64,000 nt of DNA, from positions 42,558 to 106,557 of the forward strand of contig DATASQ010000023.1 in assembly GCA_036269135.1 (NCBI GenBank), read 5' to 3'. Below, piece by piece: positions 49,513-58,294 of the stretch; the first letter of the stretch is position 1, and the number at the start of each line of letters is the position of its first letter. This stretch comes from Palsa-343 sp036269135. GTDB taxonomy: Bacteria > Acidobacteriota > Terriglobia > Terriglobales > Acidobacteriaceae. Under the pieces are notes generated by a model. It saw only the letters and a program-made list of their open reading frames with translations, was not told where the DNA came from and did no database searches. The translations under genes and the position numbers were made by a program.

Positions 49513-49644
49513 TTACCGGCTGCGCCCGGTTCGGTTGGCGTGTGATTCCCAGGTCAGATGGTAAAGCGTCCAGAAGAGAAAGCCCACCCCGACCGAAACG
49601 ACAACGCCCAGCGCCAGCAGGGGAAGCTCCTTGAGAGAGACCAT
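49513..49644 (-). CDS. Very small membrane protein (43 aa)
   Basis: ATG 49644 has GAGGA 7 bases upstream. The product has one membrane helix (LPLLALGVVVSVGVGFLFW) and a basic tail ending RTGRSR. Too short to assign a family; the ribosome binding site and hydropathy are the only support. An ATG two codons earlier also fits. Confidence 0.45.
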   Translation of the reverse strand: MVSLKELPLLALGVVVSVGVGFLFWTLYHLTWESHANRTGRSR

Positions 49645-49727
49645 GCGCATTCCTCTGCTCTCATTCCAGAGCGAACAACGCAAGGGCCGCGCAAGGACTC
49701 TATAAGGTTTCCGTAAGCGGAACGGCG

Positions 49728-50441
49728 CTAATCGGCCACCATCAGCTCGCCAGGCAGGATGGGCCGAGTGCGCGGCAGCACGCCGTATGCTGCCAGCGTG
49801 CCCATTAGCAGCAAGACAGCGCAGTACACCCCCAGCTTGGCAATGTCGGTGGCATGGTTCTTCGGCAGCGTCTTCCATAACAGCAGCAGAACCGACTGGG
49901 CAGCGGTTACCGACCACACCGCTCCATAAAAATACCGGCGCTCCCATCCCTCGCCCTGCGTGGAGCGTCGCACGCGCGGCAGCACGCCCAGAACGCTCAG
50001 CAGAACGATGGCGATGAGCAGCGGCGTATACCCGGCGGCGTAAATCTGCTTCATTTGCCAGCGGCCGGTAGCGACTGCGCCGATCAGTCCCGCCAGGTTG
50101 AGCAGGGCGAAATTCAGCAGTGCATTCCAGGCGAACGTATAGCAGATGCGGCGATAGAGCGGGTTGGGGCGATCTTCGGTGAAGCGGAGAATGTAAGGCG
50201 CCGGCTCCGCCCCGGGAAGCTTTCCGAAGAGAGCGGCGATGCCGGTGCAGACCAGAACAAATCCGAGCCAGAGCAGATTGCCCACGCTGCCGCCGCGCGC
50301 GAAAAGATTGAACGTCAGCGGCCCGGGAGCGAGAAAGAAGACCCAGATCCAGACAGGCCAGTGCGCAGCCCGATAGCGGCGCGTGTTGCGGATGCGCATC
50401 TTGCGCTGGTGAGCGTATTCAACGCGAACGGGAATGGCCAT
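49728..50441 (-). CDS. Integral membrane protein of unknown function
   Basis: 237 residues with about six hydrophobic segments (for example WPVWIWVFFLAPGPLTFNLF, LLWLGFVLVCTGIAALFG, YTPLLIAIVLLSVLGVLP). Positively charged loops separate them. No family recognised. It follows the HAD phosphatase gene by 27 bases and is probably cotranscribed. Confidence 0.72.
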   Translation of the reverse strand: MAIPVRVEYAHQRKMRIRNTRRYRAAHWPVWIWVFFLAPGPLTFNLFARGGSVGNLLWLGFVLVCTGIAALFGKLPGAEPAPYILRFTEDRPNPLYRRICYTFAWNALLNFALLNLAGLIGAVATGRWQMKQIYAAGYTPLLIAIVLLSVLGVLPRVRRSTQGEGWERRYFYGAVWSVTAAQSVLLLLWKTLPKNHATDIAKLGVYCAVLLLMGTLAAYGVLPRTRPILPGELMVAD

Positions 50442-50468
50442 AGTCGCAGCGATGATCAGGGTTGGTCT

Positions 50469-51185
50469 TCAGCGGACTGCCTCGTGCAGGCCGCGTGCGA
50501 TGGGTGTGAAGCGCACGACAAGAGGCGCGCCTGTCTCTTCCGAAACACGGACCTGCACATCCTCAAGGGAGCGCACAATGTAATCCGCGTAGCTCAGGCT
50601 TTCCAGCGAGTGCGAGAAAAGTGTGGCCAGCACCGTGCATCCGGCGGCGTGCCCAGCCTGCGCTCCGGAAGCGGAATCTTCGATGACCAGGCATTCTTCC
50701 GGCGCAAGGCCCAGGATTCTGGCCCCCTTGCGGTAGGGCTCGGGGTGCGGTTTGCCAAGCTCTACATCCTCCGCGGAGACAATGCGGGCCGCGACGCGAA
50801 TGCCGCCCTGCTCCATCCGCGTGCGCGCGATGCGCTCGGTCGCCGAGGTCACGACGGTCCAGTACTTCTCGGGAAGGGATTCAAGGATCGGCCGCACGCC
50901 ATCCAGGATGGAAACGCCGACCTTATCCGCCACCTCCATCTCCTCGAGCCACTGCAGCTCTTCCACGTCGTTGAGGTCGGGGCGAAGCTCCCGGACGGTC
51001 TCAATCGCCCGGCGTCCATGCGCCATGCGGATCGCCGCTTCGGGGTCGATACCGCGGGCCAGAGCCCACTTTTTCCACGTCCGTTCGACGGACCCGATCG
51101 AGCTGACGAGAACGCCGTCCATATCGAAAAGAATGCCGCGCGGATAGATCGTGACCGGCGCTGCGGCGGAGGAGGAATCCATCAA
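50469..51185 (-). CDS. HAD-family sugar-phosphatase-like protein
   Basis: 238 residues. Motif I is ILFDMDGVLVSS, motif II VVTSATERI, motif III Lys in LGKPHPEPY and motif IV VIEDSASGAQAGHAAG. The helical cap and these motifs resemble 2-deoxyglucose-6-phosphate/glycerol-3-phosphate phosphatases and beta-phosphoglucomutases. The exact substrate cannot be read from the sequence. First gene of a two-gene minus-strand unit. Confidence 0.85.
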   Translation of the reverse strand: MMDSSSAAAPVTIYPRGILFDMDGVLVSSIGSVERTWKKWALARGIDPEAAIRMAHGRRAIETVRELRPDLNDVEELQWLEEMEVADKVGVSILDGVRPILESLPEKYWTVVTSATERIARTRMEQGGIRVAARIVSAEDVELGKPHPEPYRKGARILGLAPEECLVIEDSASGAQAGHAAGCTVLATLFSHSLESLSYADYIVRSLEDVQVRVSEETGAPLVVRFTPIARGLHEAVR

Positions 51186-51395
51186 TTCAGAGTAGCAGGC
51201 GCATCGTGTCCCTCCATGGGCGCCGATGACCAGCTGGGCACCTGGGCGGCAGACGCCCCTCCGCGATGTGCCATGATGATCGAACGAAGATCCGGCGCGG
51301 CGTTTGGGGCATTGAGCCTAGTGACTGCGGCGGAGTAGACTCGGGGCCTCTCCAGATTCTGCTCGCGTTGGGGCAGGCCGAGCGTCCTGGAGGCT

Positions 51396-52178
51396 TTGCT
51401 TTCGGGCCGGCGGTTCTCTCCAGGGAGAAAAACACTGCGATCCATCTTTATTAATTACCGCAGAAACGATTCGGAGGGCGAAGCCGGACGTCTGTTCGAT
51501 GAGCTGACGGCTCAATTCAGCGAGAACAGCGTGTTCATGGATGTCGCGGCGATTGAGCCGGGCAAGGACTTTCGCAAGGCCATTGATGAGAGCGTGGCCT
51601 CCTGCACCGTGCTGCTGGCGATGATTGGGCAGGAGTGGCTGGCGACCCGGGATGCGACGGGAAATCGTCGGCTTGAGGATACGCACGATTTTGTTCGGCT
51701 CGAACTGGCCTCGGCGCTGCGGCGGGATATTCCCGTGGTCCCGGTCCTGGTCCGCGGCGCGAAAATGCCACTCGCCGAGCATCTCCCTGACGATCTGAAA
51801 GATCTCGCCTACCGGAATGCCGTGGAACTTACCCATGCCCGGTGGAAATCGGACGTGCAGGTGCTCGTGAGGGCGCTCCGGCCCCTGCTTGAAGGCCCGA
51901 GCGCGCGCGCTGATGGGGCGGCACAGCCAGAGCCCGTCGGCGAACCGCCCCAGAGGGTGCCGGCGCCCACGGCTGCCACCCTCGCGCCCGAGGTGCTGGC
52001 CTTAGTCAGTCGCGCACTGGCCGTTTCCATCGGTCCCATCGCGGATGTGGTGGTCCGGCGCAGGGCGCAACGCGCGAAAACCGCGGCGGAGCTGTGCGAG
52101 ATCGTATCGCGGGAAATTCCGGCGGATGCTGACCGGGCCAAATTTCTGAAGGCTTGCCGGAGCGCAGGACTTGACTGA
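51396..52178 (+). CDS. TIR-domain protein with C-terminal helical domain
   Basis: 260 residues from TTG 51396. Residues ~15-150 are a prokaryotic TIR domain: RSIFINYRRND (box 1), SVFMDVAAIEPGKDF (box 2 region) and DFVRLELASAL with Glu103 at the position of the catalytic glutamate of NAD-cleaving TIR enzymes. A Pro/Ala-rich linker leads to a ~60-residue helical domain (about 197-255: VSRALAVSIGPIADVVVRRR) like small C-terminal domains also found on Ser/Thr kinases. The start is uncertain: CTG 51435, 7 bases after GGGAG, would give a protein beginning RSIFINYRR. Such proteins often act as abortive-infection effectors; here that is inference. It precedes a lysozyme-SLATT-lipoprotein run by 169 bases. 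Confidence 0.85.
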   Translation: MLSGRRFSPGRKTLRSIFINYRRNDSEGEAGRLFDELTAQFSENSVFMDVAAIEPGKDFRKAIDESVASCTVLLAMIGQEWLATRDATGNRRLEDTHDFVRLELASALRRDIPVVPVLVRGAKMPLAEHLPDDLKDLAYRNAVELTHARWKSDVQVLVRALRPLLEGPSARADGAAQPEPVGEPPQRVPAPTAATLAPEVLALVSRALAVSIGPIADVVVRRRAQRAKTAAELCEIVSREIPADADRAKFLKACRSAGLD

Positions 52179-52347
52179 AGCTGCCTGCGCAACTCCGGCG
52201 CCCGGATAGCTCCTCGCGCCCTCGCTGCAGTTACGACCCGCAACATTCCGCGTTGACCGGAACACCGGCTCGATGACAAGATGGCTGGCACACGAAAAAC
52301 ACACCGCAAGGCCTGCAGGGCGCGGAGAATCGGGGCGGAAGAGCGGT

Positions 52348-52815
52348 ATGGGTGTGAATCAGCTCACCTACGGCGGAAAGGGACTGACCCTCACGGAGCA
52401 GTTTGAGGGCTGCCGTCTGACCGCCTACCAGGACCAGGTGCGCGTGTGGACGATCGGCTACGGCCATACGGGGCCTGAAGTCTGCGCCGGGATGACGGTC
52501 ACCCTCGACGAGGCGCAGGCACTGCTCGCCAAAGACGTGAGCAACGCCGCTGCATTCGTGAACAGAATTGTAATGGTGGAGCTGAATCAGGAAGAGTTCG
52601 ACGCCCTGGTCGATTTTGTCTTCAATCTCGGCGCCGGCAGCTTCGAGAACTCGACCTTGTTGCGCATGCTGAATGCGGGGGAGTTTACCGCGGCGGCCGC
52701 TCAGTTCGCTGTCTGGGACCGCGCCGGAGGAGCGATTGTCGCAGGTCTGCTGCGCCGGCGTCAGGCCGAGACGGCGCTGTTCAATGAGGGGCAGACCGGG
52801 ACGGAAAGCGCATGA
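52348..52815 (+). CDS. Phage-type lysozyme, GH24
   Basis: 155-residue muramidase with the T4-lysozyme triad spacing intact: Glu20 (QFEGCR), Asp29 (YQDQ) and Thr35 (WTIGYGHT), as in Glu11-Asp20-Thr26. No signal peptide, as in many phage endolysins that depend on a holin. Such single-domain enzymes are usually prophage-derived, yet no other phage gene is visible. ATG 52348 follows GGAAGAG; an in-frame ATG at 52273 would add 25 basic residues. Followed 69 bases later by a two-TM SLATT gene. Confidence 0.9.
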   Translation: MGVNQLTYGGKGLTLTEQFEGCRLTAYQDQVRVWTIGYGHTGPEVCAGMTVTLDEAQALLAKDVSNAAAFVNRIVMVELNQEEFDALVDFVFNLGAGSFENSTLLRMLNAGEFTAAAAQFAVWDRAGGAIVAGLLRRRQAETALFNEGQTGTESA

Positions 52816-52884
52816 ACCGGCGGGAGCGCCCGCGGAGCGCATAGGCCCTGGAGAGGACATGCACGACGGCAAGGAGAGCCTGGT

Positions 52885-53346
52885 ATGGCGACTACAACGG
52901 AAACCCTGATCGGCAATGATCCGACCTTTGCGCGGCTGGAGGATCAGATCGACTGGTACGACCGCAGGAGCCGCAGCGCTCAGCATCTTTTCAAGCGCAT
53001 CAAAATCGTCGAAATTCTTTGCGCGGCGATGATCCCGTTTCTCGCCGCGGTCTCTTTTTCTCACGACAAGCTGGTCACGGCGGGGCTGGGCGTGCTCATC
53101 ACGATTCTCGAGGGAGTTCTGCACCTGAATCAGTATCAGCAGCTCTGGAACACCTATAGGTCGACATGCGAATCGCTGAAGCATGAGAAGTACACCTATC
53201 TGGGCCACGCCGGTCCCTATGCCATAGCTGCCGATCCGCATGCCATGCTGGCCGAGCGTATCGAATCGCTGGTTTCGCAGGAGCACGCGCAATGGACTTC
53301 GTTCCAGCAGCAGTCGGGAAAGGCTTCGGCGACCAATGAAATGTGA
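52885..53346 (+). CDS. SLATT/DUF4231-family two-TM protein
   Basis: 153 residues. A helical N-terminus (RLEDQIDWYDRRSRSAQHLF) leads into two close membrane helices (about residues 40-58 and 62-81: IVEILCAAMIPFLAAVSF and LVTAGLGVLITILEGVLHL), then an amphipathic helix (LNQYQQLWNTYRSTCESLKHE). This is the DUF4231/SLATT layout. SLATT proteins are predicted membrane-perturbing effectors in conflict systems that sense nucleotides. In this place it may also serve as a holin-like partner for the lysozyme. The following lipoprotein gene overlaps it by 11 bases. Confidence 0.85.
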   Translation: MATTTETLIGNDPTFARLEDQIDWYDRRSRSAQHLFKRIKIVEILCAAMIPFLAAVSFSHDKLVTAGLGVLITILEGVLHLNQYQQLWNTYRSTCESLKHEKYTYLGHAGPYAIAADPHAMLAERIESLVSQEHAQWTSFQQQSGKASATNEM

Positions 53347-54325
53347 GCGAGACTGGCTGCGCATCGCTGTGACTTCGGTGGCTCTGTCCGGCGTGCTTCT
53401 GGCCGGATGTAAAACCTCCAATGACGCCGCGGCCGCGGCCAGCCAGATGGCGGCGACGTCGCTGCAGCTTTCCAGCTACTACAAGGCGCTCCAGACCACG
53501 TTCCAGGAGACCGACGAGCTCTACCAGCTGAATGAGCGGCTGTATGCCAAGCCCTACACGCCTGAAAACCAGCAGCTGCTGAAGAAGAATGAAGCGGAGC
53601 TTGCGAAACGCGCAAAGCTCGCAACCGATCTGTCGTCTCTGTCGGAAAGCTTCGGCGCGCTGAGCGCATCGACGGTTCCGTCGAGTGCCGCCTCTGCCGC
53701 CTCGCAGGTGGAGTCGGACGTTGATAAACTCGCGCCGCTGAAGCCTTCTTCGACGGAGCAGGATGCGCTCAAGCTGGCGGTGCAGCAACTGGCGACGGCG
53801 ATCCAGGCGCACAAGGAACGGGAGGCAGCGAAGGCGATGGAAAGCGCGGCGCAATCGCTCAGCGATCTGTTTGCGAAGGAGACAGACATCTGGAACTCGA
53901 CGGAAGAGGTCTATTCGCAGATTGCAGCGAATCTGGCGGCAAACCTGGTGGACGCAAACGTGACCGACAACAGCGCGGTGCTCAATGTGGCGCTGACGCC
54001 CTTCGGATTGGTGCGCAACAGCTCCATGGGCGACATGAACGAGAAGCTCGTGCCGGTGGCCAAGCAGCAGATCGCGACGAAGAAGACCGCCATGGATGAT
54101 TCTTATCGGAGCGCGACCGAAGCCATGGCCAAAGCGCTCGCGCAGATGGCGCAGCGCATTCAAACCCTCGCCGCAGGGAAGCCGATGACCGAGCGCCGAT
54201 CCCCGCTGTCTCTGGCGACCGTACAGCAGTGGGTGACGCAGGTGAGCAGCGTTGCCAACACCCTCGTGCCGGCTTCGGGTGCCAGCGCGAGCCCGGCAAA
54301 ATCCGGCAGCGGGAAGGCGAAATAG
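53336..54325 (+). CDS. Lipoprotein, helical, unknown function
   Basis: 329 residues with a lipoprotein signal (LSGVLLAGC, lipid-carrying Cys25). The mature part is almost entirely helical, rich in Ala, Gln and Ser, with probable coiled coils around residues 40-95 and 165-260 (for example LKLAVQQLATAIQAHKE). No known domain. It overlaps the SLATT gene by 11 bases and the next gene starts one base after it, so all three are likely cotranslated. It could span the periplasm as a sensor or anchor. Confidence 0.75.
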   Translation: MKCERDWLRIAVTSVALSGVLLAGCKTSNDAAAAASQMAATSLQLSSYYKALQTTFQETDELYQLNERLYAKPYTPENQQLLKKNEAELAKRAKLATDLSSLSESFGALSASTVPSSAASAASQVESDVDKLAPLKPSSTEQDALKLAVQQLATAIQAHKEREAAKAMESAAQSLSDLFAKETDIWNSTEEVYSQIAANLAANLVDANVTDNSAVLNVALTPFGLVRNSSMGDMNEKLVPVAKQQIATKKTAMDDSYRSATEAMAKALAQMAQRIQTLAAGKPMTERRSPLSLATVQQWVTQVSSVANTLVPASGASASPAKSGSGKAK

Positions 54326-54326
54326 C

Positions 54327-54650
54327 ATGGCCAACGCACTCGATACCGTGCAGGCGACGTTTCTTAATCTCGACGGGCAATACAACCTGCTGCTGGCGGC
54401 GTGTCGGACTCAGGCAGATCGCGATGCGCTGAGCGCGCGCTATTCCGCTGCTGAGACCGCGTTCAACCAGTGCGTTGGCCAGATGCTGGCGGATGACGAT
54501 CCGACCGTGGCCGCACTCTGCACGCAGCTCACAACGATCAACAACAAGGTGGCCGCGCTGACCACGCAAATGGGCGACATGAGTAAGGTGCTGACCGTGC
54601 TGGACCAGGCTCTGAAGCTCGGTCAGCAGGTCATGGCCTGCCGTCCGTAA
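54327..54650 (+). CDS. Small all-helical protein (107 aa), unknown
   Basis: Begins one base after the lipoprotein stop. The sequence is soluble and predicted mostly helical (ALDTVQATFLNLDGQYNLL, then TQMGDMSKVLTVLDQALKLG), with three cysteines (AACRTQ, FNQCVG and the end MACRP region). No signal peptide and no known family. It closes the lysozyme-SLATT-lipoprotein run and converges on the molybdoenzyme operon. Confidence 0.68.
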   Translation: MANALDTVQATFLNLDGQYNLLLAACRTQADRDALSARYSAAETAFNQCVGQMLADDDPTVAALCTQLTTINNKVAALTTQMGDMSKVLTVLDQALKLGQQVMACRP

Positions 54651-54653
54651 CAA

Positions 54654-54872
54654 TTACTTTTCCGGTTCCTCATAGCAAGCCCGGCCGGGCGTGCATCGCG
54701 CCAGGTGTACGTAGTGCTCGTCAGGACCCGCGGGGCTCATGGTGCGCAGGCACCAGTAGCTGGAGGCCGCCTGAATCCCCGGTATCCACGACTCGGCATT
54801 CTGCGGCGTGAAGCCGTAAGGATTCTTGGTGCGGAGGCACTGGCAGGGTTGCGTAGCAGTCGTGGTGCTCAT
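54654..54872 (-). CDS. Small cysteine-rich protein at the end of the molybdoenzyme operon
   Basis: 72 residues from ATG 54872, which has a perfect AGGAGG 6 bases upstream. Five Cys (10, 12, 41, 60, 66) and two His (53, 56) recur in CLRT repeats: QCLRTKNPYGF and WCLRTMSPAGP. The pattern suggests metal or cofactor binding. It starts 17 bases after the FAD-subunit gene and is probably cotranscribed. No known family; it is not PaoD/XdhC-like. Confidence 0.65.
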   Translation of the reverse strand: MSTTTATQPCQCLRTKNPYGFTPQNAESWIPGIQAASSYWCLRTMSPAGPDEHYVHLARCTPGRACYEEPEK

Positions 54873-54889
54873 TGTGGACCTCCTGACCG

Positions 54890-55891
54890 TTATCCAGCCG
54901 CGCTGGGATCGCGATCCATTTTGCCGGCCGCCAGCAGAACCGTGCGATAAACGGCGACCGGAAAAAGATCGAGTTTGTAGGCATTCGCGGAAAGGGGCTG
55001 TGCGCCTTCGATGGCCGCGCGGCCGGCCGCGCGAGCCGTTTCTTCCGTGATGGGCTTGCCGGTCAGCGCGGCTTCCGCCTGTGCCGACCGTCGAACCACC
55101 GGAGACGCGGCGCTCATGGTGACCACGGCACGCCGGCATGTGTCTCCATCCATCTCCAGAACGACACCGGCGTCGGCAATGGCCCAGTCGAAGCTCTCCT
55201 TCTCCCCGTATTTCTGGTAAGCGGAGCGCGTGCCGCGAACGGGTTTGGGAATATCGATCGCCGTGATCAGTTCGTCAGGCTCGAGAATATTGAACTTTGT
55301 TGGATTCGCCTCTGGCACCACGTACAGGTCGCGGATGCCGACGGTGCGCTTGCCGCGTTTCGTCGAAGTCAGCTCAACCGTTGCGCCCAGCCCGAGCAGC
55401 GCCACCGCGGCGGACGACGGCGCCACCGAAGGGCAGCTTTCGTATTCCATAATGGCGTGGTACTGGTTCAGTCCTTCGAAAGCAAAGCAGAATTCCTTGC
55501 CCTTGCGAATGCACTGGAATTCCGACGAGCGGTAGTACCAGCACTGCACATGCTGCAGCAAATTGCCGCCGACCGTGGCCATATTGCGGATGTGGGGCGT
55601 GGCGGCGTGCCCGCAGGCATCGGCCAGGATCTGATAATGCTCGCGGATGACGGGATGATCGCTGATCTCCGCCAGCGTCGTGAGCGGTCCCAGGGTCAGG
55701 CCCTGATCCGTCTCGCGAATGCCCCGCAGCGCAGCGACGTTACGGATGTTGACGAGGCGTGTCGGCTGCTGGATGCCGTCCTTCATGCGATCGAGCAGAT
55801 CGACGCCGCCGGCTTTGACGACAGCACCGTCTTTGAGCTGCGACAGCGCCGCCTCGACCGAGGTGCAGTCGGCGATGGAGAAGCGGTTCAT
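54890..55891 (-). CDS. Xanthine/aldehyde oxidoreductase FAD-binding subunit
   Basis: 333 residues, CoxM/PaoB-type. The FAD motif is AGGVDLLDRM and the second is ATVGGNLLQHVQC. Cysteines in the insert QCWYYRSSEFQCIRKGKEFC resemble the extra [4Fe-4S] site reported for E. coli PaoB. It transfers electrons from the Moco subunit to an acceptor. Its start overlaps the stop of the Moco subunit gene by four bases. Confidence 0.9.
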   Translation of the reverse strand: MNRFSIADCTSVEAALSQLKDGAVVKAGGVDLLDRMKDGIQQPTRLVNIRNVAALRGIRETDQGLTLGPLTTLAEISDHPVIREHYQILADACGHAATPHIRNMATVGGNLLQHVQCWYYRSSEFQCIRKGKEFCFAFEGLNQYHAIMEYESCPSVAPSSAAVALLGLGATVELTSTKRGKRTVGIRDLYVVPEANPTKFNILEPDELITAIDIPKPVRGTRSAYQKYGEKESFDWAIADAGVVLEMDGDTCRRAVVTMSAASPVVRRSAQAEAALTGKPITEETARAAGRAAIEGAQPLSANAYKLDLFPVAVYRTVLLAAGKMDRDPSAAG

Positions 55892-58281
55892 GCCTGCTCC
55901 TTTTCCTGCGCTGCGGCCCGCAGCGCCGCGAGAACGACAGCCGGCGTCATGGGGGTTTGCCGGATGCGAACGCCGATGGCGTTGTATACGGCGTTGGCCA
56001 CGGCGGCTCCGATCGAGACAACGCCGGCAGCTTCGCCGATCCCCGAGGCGTCAGTAGAGCTTTGGCCAATGTAGTCTTCGATGAGCCTCACATCGATCTG
56101 CGGAATCTCCCGCGCCCCGATGATCTTGTACTGCTCGAGGTCGGCATTAACCATCAGGCCGTAGTTGGGATCCAGCAGCCGATTCTCGAGGAGGGTATAG
56201 GAGATGCCCTGGATGATGCCGCCGTTGATCTGGCTGATCGTTTGCTCCGGATTCATCGGCCGTCCGCAGTCATGGACCGACAGCACGCGCCGGACGTGAA
56301 TGCGGCCGAGTTCCGTATCCACCTCCACCTCCGCGACATCGACGCCGCCATACGTCAGGTACTTCTTCGGGGCGTAGTCAGGAATGCGTTTTGCCTGTGC
56401 GGTAATCTGCGCCACCGACATTTTCGCGGCGGCGCGACGGAACCCCAGCGGCTCGAACTTGCCGGACTTGCTGCGGACCTCGCCATCGACCAGAACCAGA
56501 TCCGGCGGCGTGCTGCCAAGGGCCGGGGCAATATCCGTCAGAAATTTCTGCGATGCCTGCCACGCCGCATCGCGCACCGCCGGCGTCAGCGACAGCGTCG
56601 TGACGCTGCCCCCGGAGTCAGGGCCTTGCGGATAATGCGTATCCCCGACCTTGACCGAAACCTGCGCCGGCGGCACGCCGAACTGCTCAGCCAGAATCTG
56701 GGCCATGACGGTCCTGATGCCGGAGCCGATGTCCTGCACCGCCGACAGCACTTCGAGCGAGCCGTCTTTGTGCACGCGGACCTCGGCATTCGATCCCATG
56801 CTCACAAAGCGATACCAGACCGACTGGGCAAATCCCACGCCGCGCTTAACCGGACCGCCGTCCGCGCCGGCTACCGGGTTGCGGGACTTCCATAGCTCGC
56901 TGCCGCGCACGATCTCGCGCTCCACGCGCCGCACCGGGTGCTCATCCGTCTTGTCGCGCAGGTCGAGCGGATCCATGCTGAGCTGCACCGCCAGTTCGTC
57001 CATCGTCTGTTCCAGTGCGAAGGCCCCCTGCGGGTGTCCGGGGGCGCGCATCGCGGAGGCAGGCCCGGCATTGATGAACACGTCGTTCTCTTCGGTGTGC
57101 AGGGTGGCCGACTGATAAAGATTCGCTGCCGGACCCGAGCAGCCGGCGCCCGTCCCGCATCCCGCGGTGCCGTAGGCCACCAGATGAATCGCGGTAATCG
57201 TGCCGTCTTTCTTAGCGCCGATCCGGAGAACCTGGTCGGAGCTGGGCCGATTGCCCACCGAAAGATGCTCCTCCTCGCGGTCGAGCATCAGCCGAACCGG
57301 TGCGCCGGTCTTTTTCGAAAGCGCAGCCGCGATCACTCCGGGGTTGCCCGCACCGAACTTGGCGCCAAACCCGCCGCCCATGTATTCCGTGATCACCCGC
57401 ACCTTCGAGAGCGGAAGCTTGAAATACCCGGCAAGCTCCTCGCGCACGCTGGAGGTCCCTTGCGTAGACGCCCAGACCGTCAGCATGTCTGGCTTCCAGT
57501 CGGCGACCACCCCATGCGTCTCCAGCGCGGAGTGGGTCTGCACCTGCGTCGTGTAGTGGCCTTCGACGATGACCTCCGCATCCTTGAATCCCTGCTCGGT
57601 CTGGCCTCGGCGATGGATAGACGGGCCGTGGACATTGCCCGTCTGCGGTACGTCGCTGGGGCCCCCGCCCCCGCCCGCGCTCCCCTCTTCGTCGGCCGCG
57701 CCGGGGAAGACCTTCGGAGAGTCCGTGTCCCGCGCCTTCACGTCGTCAACGACGAACGGCATCGCGTCGTACTTCACCTTCACCAGGGCGGCGGCCTCTT
57801 CCGCGGCGGCTGGCGTGGTCGCGGCCACGGCGGCTATGGGCTGTCCGGCGTAGCGGACCACCGGATATTTCACCTGCTCCAGCGCCGGATTCCGCAGCTC
57901 CGCGTTGCCCAGAATGTGCTGAACCACCTGCACGCCTTTCACACCCGGAACTTTCTCCGCGGCTGACGTATCCACCGAGAGAACTCTGGCGTGCGGCACC
58001 GTGGCATTCACGAACTTCGCGTACAGCATGCCGGGCAGCTGCATGTCCGACGTATAGCGGGCGCGTCCCGAGACCTTGGCCGCTCCGTCGTAGCGTGGAA
58101 TCGATTGTCCGACGTACTTCAGGTCCTTGTTCACCGGCCACACCGGCGGCTCGGTCGCCGGCACCTGACGCGTTTCGGTCGTCAGGGTATAGCCGGGAAC
58201 GCCGATCGGCATCTGCACGGATTTCTTCGCCACACCGGCAGCCTGCTGCGTAAGCGCGTCTTCCTCAATGGGTGTCTTCAT
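55888..58281 (-). CDS. Molybdopterin-binding subunit of xanthine/aldehyde oxidoreductase
   Basis: 797 residues, the catalytic subunit binding molybdopterin cytosine dinucleotide. The N-terminal domain begins YVGQSIPRYDGAAKVSGRARY; the cofactor region includes GGGFGAKFG and MRAPGHPQG, then MAQILAEQFGVP. A long N-terminal stretch before residue 55 lacks a Tat motif, so export, if any, occurs with the 2Fe-2S subunit, which has one. ATG 58281 follows GAGGGAGGG. Substrate class is aldehydes or purines and is not resolved by sequence. Confidence 0.92.
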   Translation of the reverse strand: MKTPIEEDALTQQAAGVAKKSVQMPIGVPGYTLTTETRQVPATEPPVWPVNKDLKYVGQSIPRYDGAAKVSGRARYTSDMQLPGMLYAKFVNATVPHARVLSVDTSAAEKVPGVKGVQVVQHILGNAELRNPALEQVKYPVVRYAGQPIAAVAATTPAAAEEAAALVKVKYDAMPFVVDDVKARDTDSPKVFPGAADEEGSAGGGGGPSDVPQTGNVHGPSIHRRGQTEQGFKDAEVIVEGHYTTQVQTHSALETHGVVADWKPDMLTVWASTQGTSSVREELAGYFKLPLSKVRVITEYMGGGFGAKFGAGNPGVIAAALSKKTGAPVRLMLDREEEHLSVGNRPSSDQVLRIGAKKDGTITAIHLVAYGTAGCGTGAGCSGPAANLYQSATLHTEENDVFINAGPASAMRAPGHPQGAFALEQTMDELAVQLSMDPLDLRDKTDEHPVRRVEREIVRGSELWKSRNPVAGADGGPVKRGVGFAQSVWYRFVSMGSNAEVRVHKDGSLEVLSAVQDIGSGIRTVMAQILAEQFGVPPAQVSVKVGDTHYPQGPDSGGSVTTLSLTPAVRDAAWQASQKFLTDIAPALGSTPPDLVLVDGEVRSKSGKFEPLGFRRAAAKMSVAQITAQAKRIPDYAPKKYLTYGGVDVAEVEVDTELGRIHVRRVLSVHDCGRPMNPEQTISQINGGIIQGISYTLLENRLLDPNYGLMVNADLEQYKIIGAREIPQIDVRLIEDYIGQSSTDASGIGEAAGVVSIGAAVANAVYNAIGVRIRQTPMTPAVVLAALRAAAQEKEQA

Positions 58282-58294
58282 GGGCTTCCCTCCC

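Noticed and set aside
52348..52815. GH24 lysozyme as evidence of an intact prophage
   Set aside because: No integrase, capsid, portal, terminase or tail genes and no attachment-site duplication are visible; flanking genes are chromosomal.
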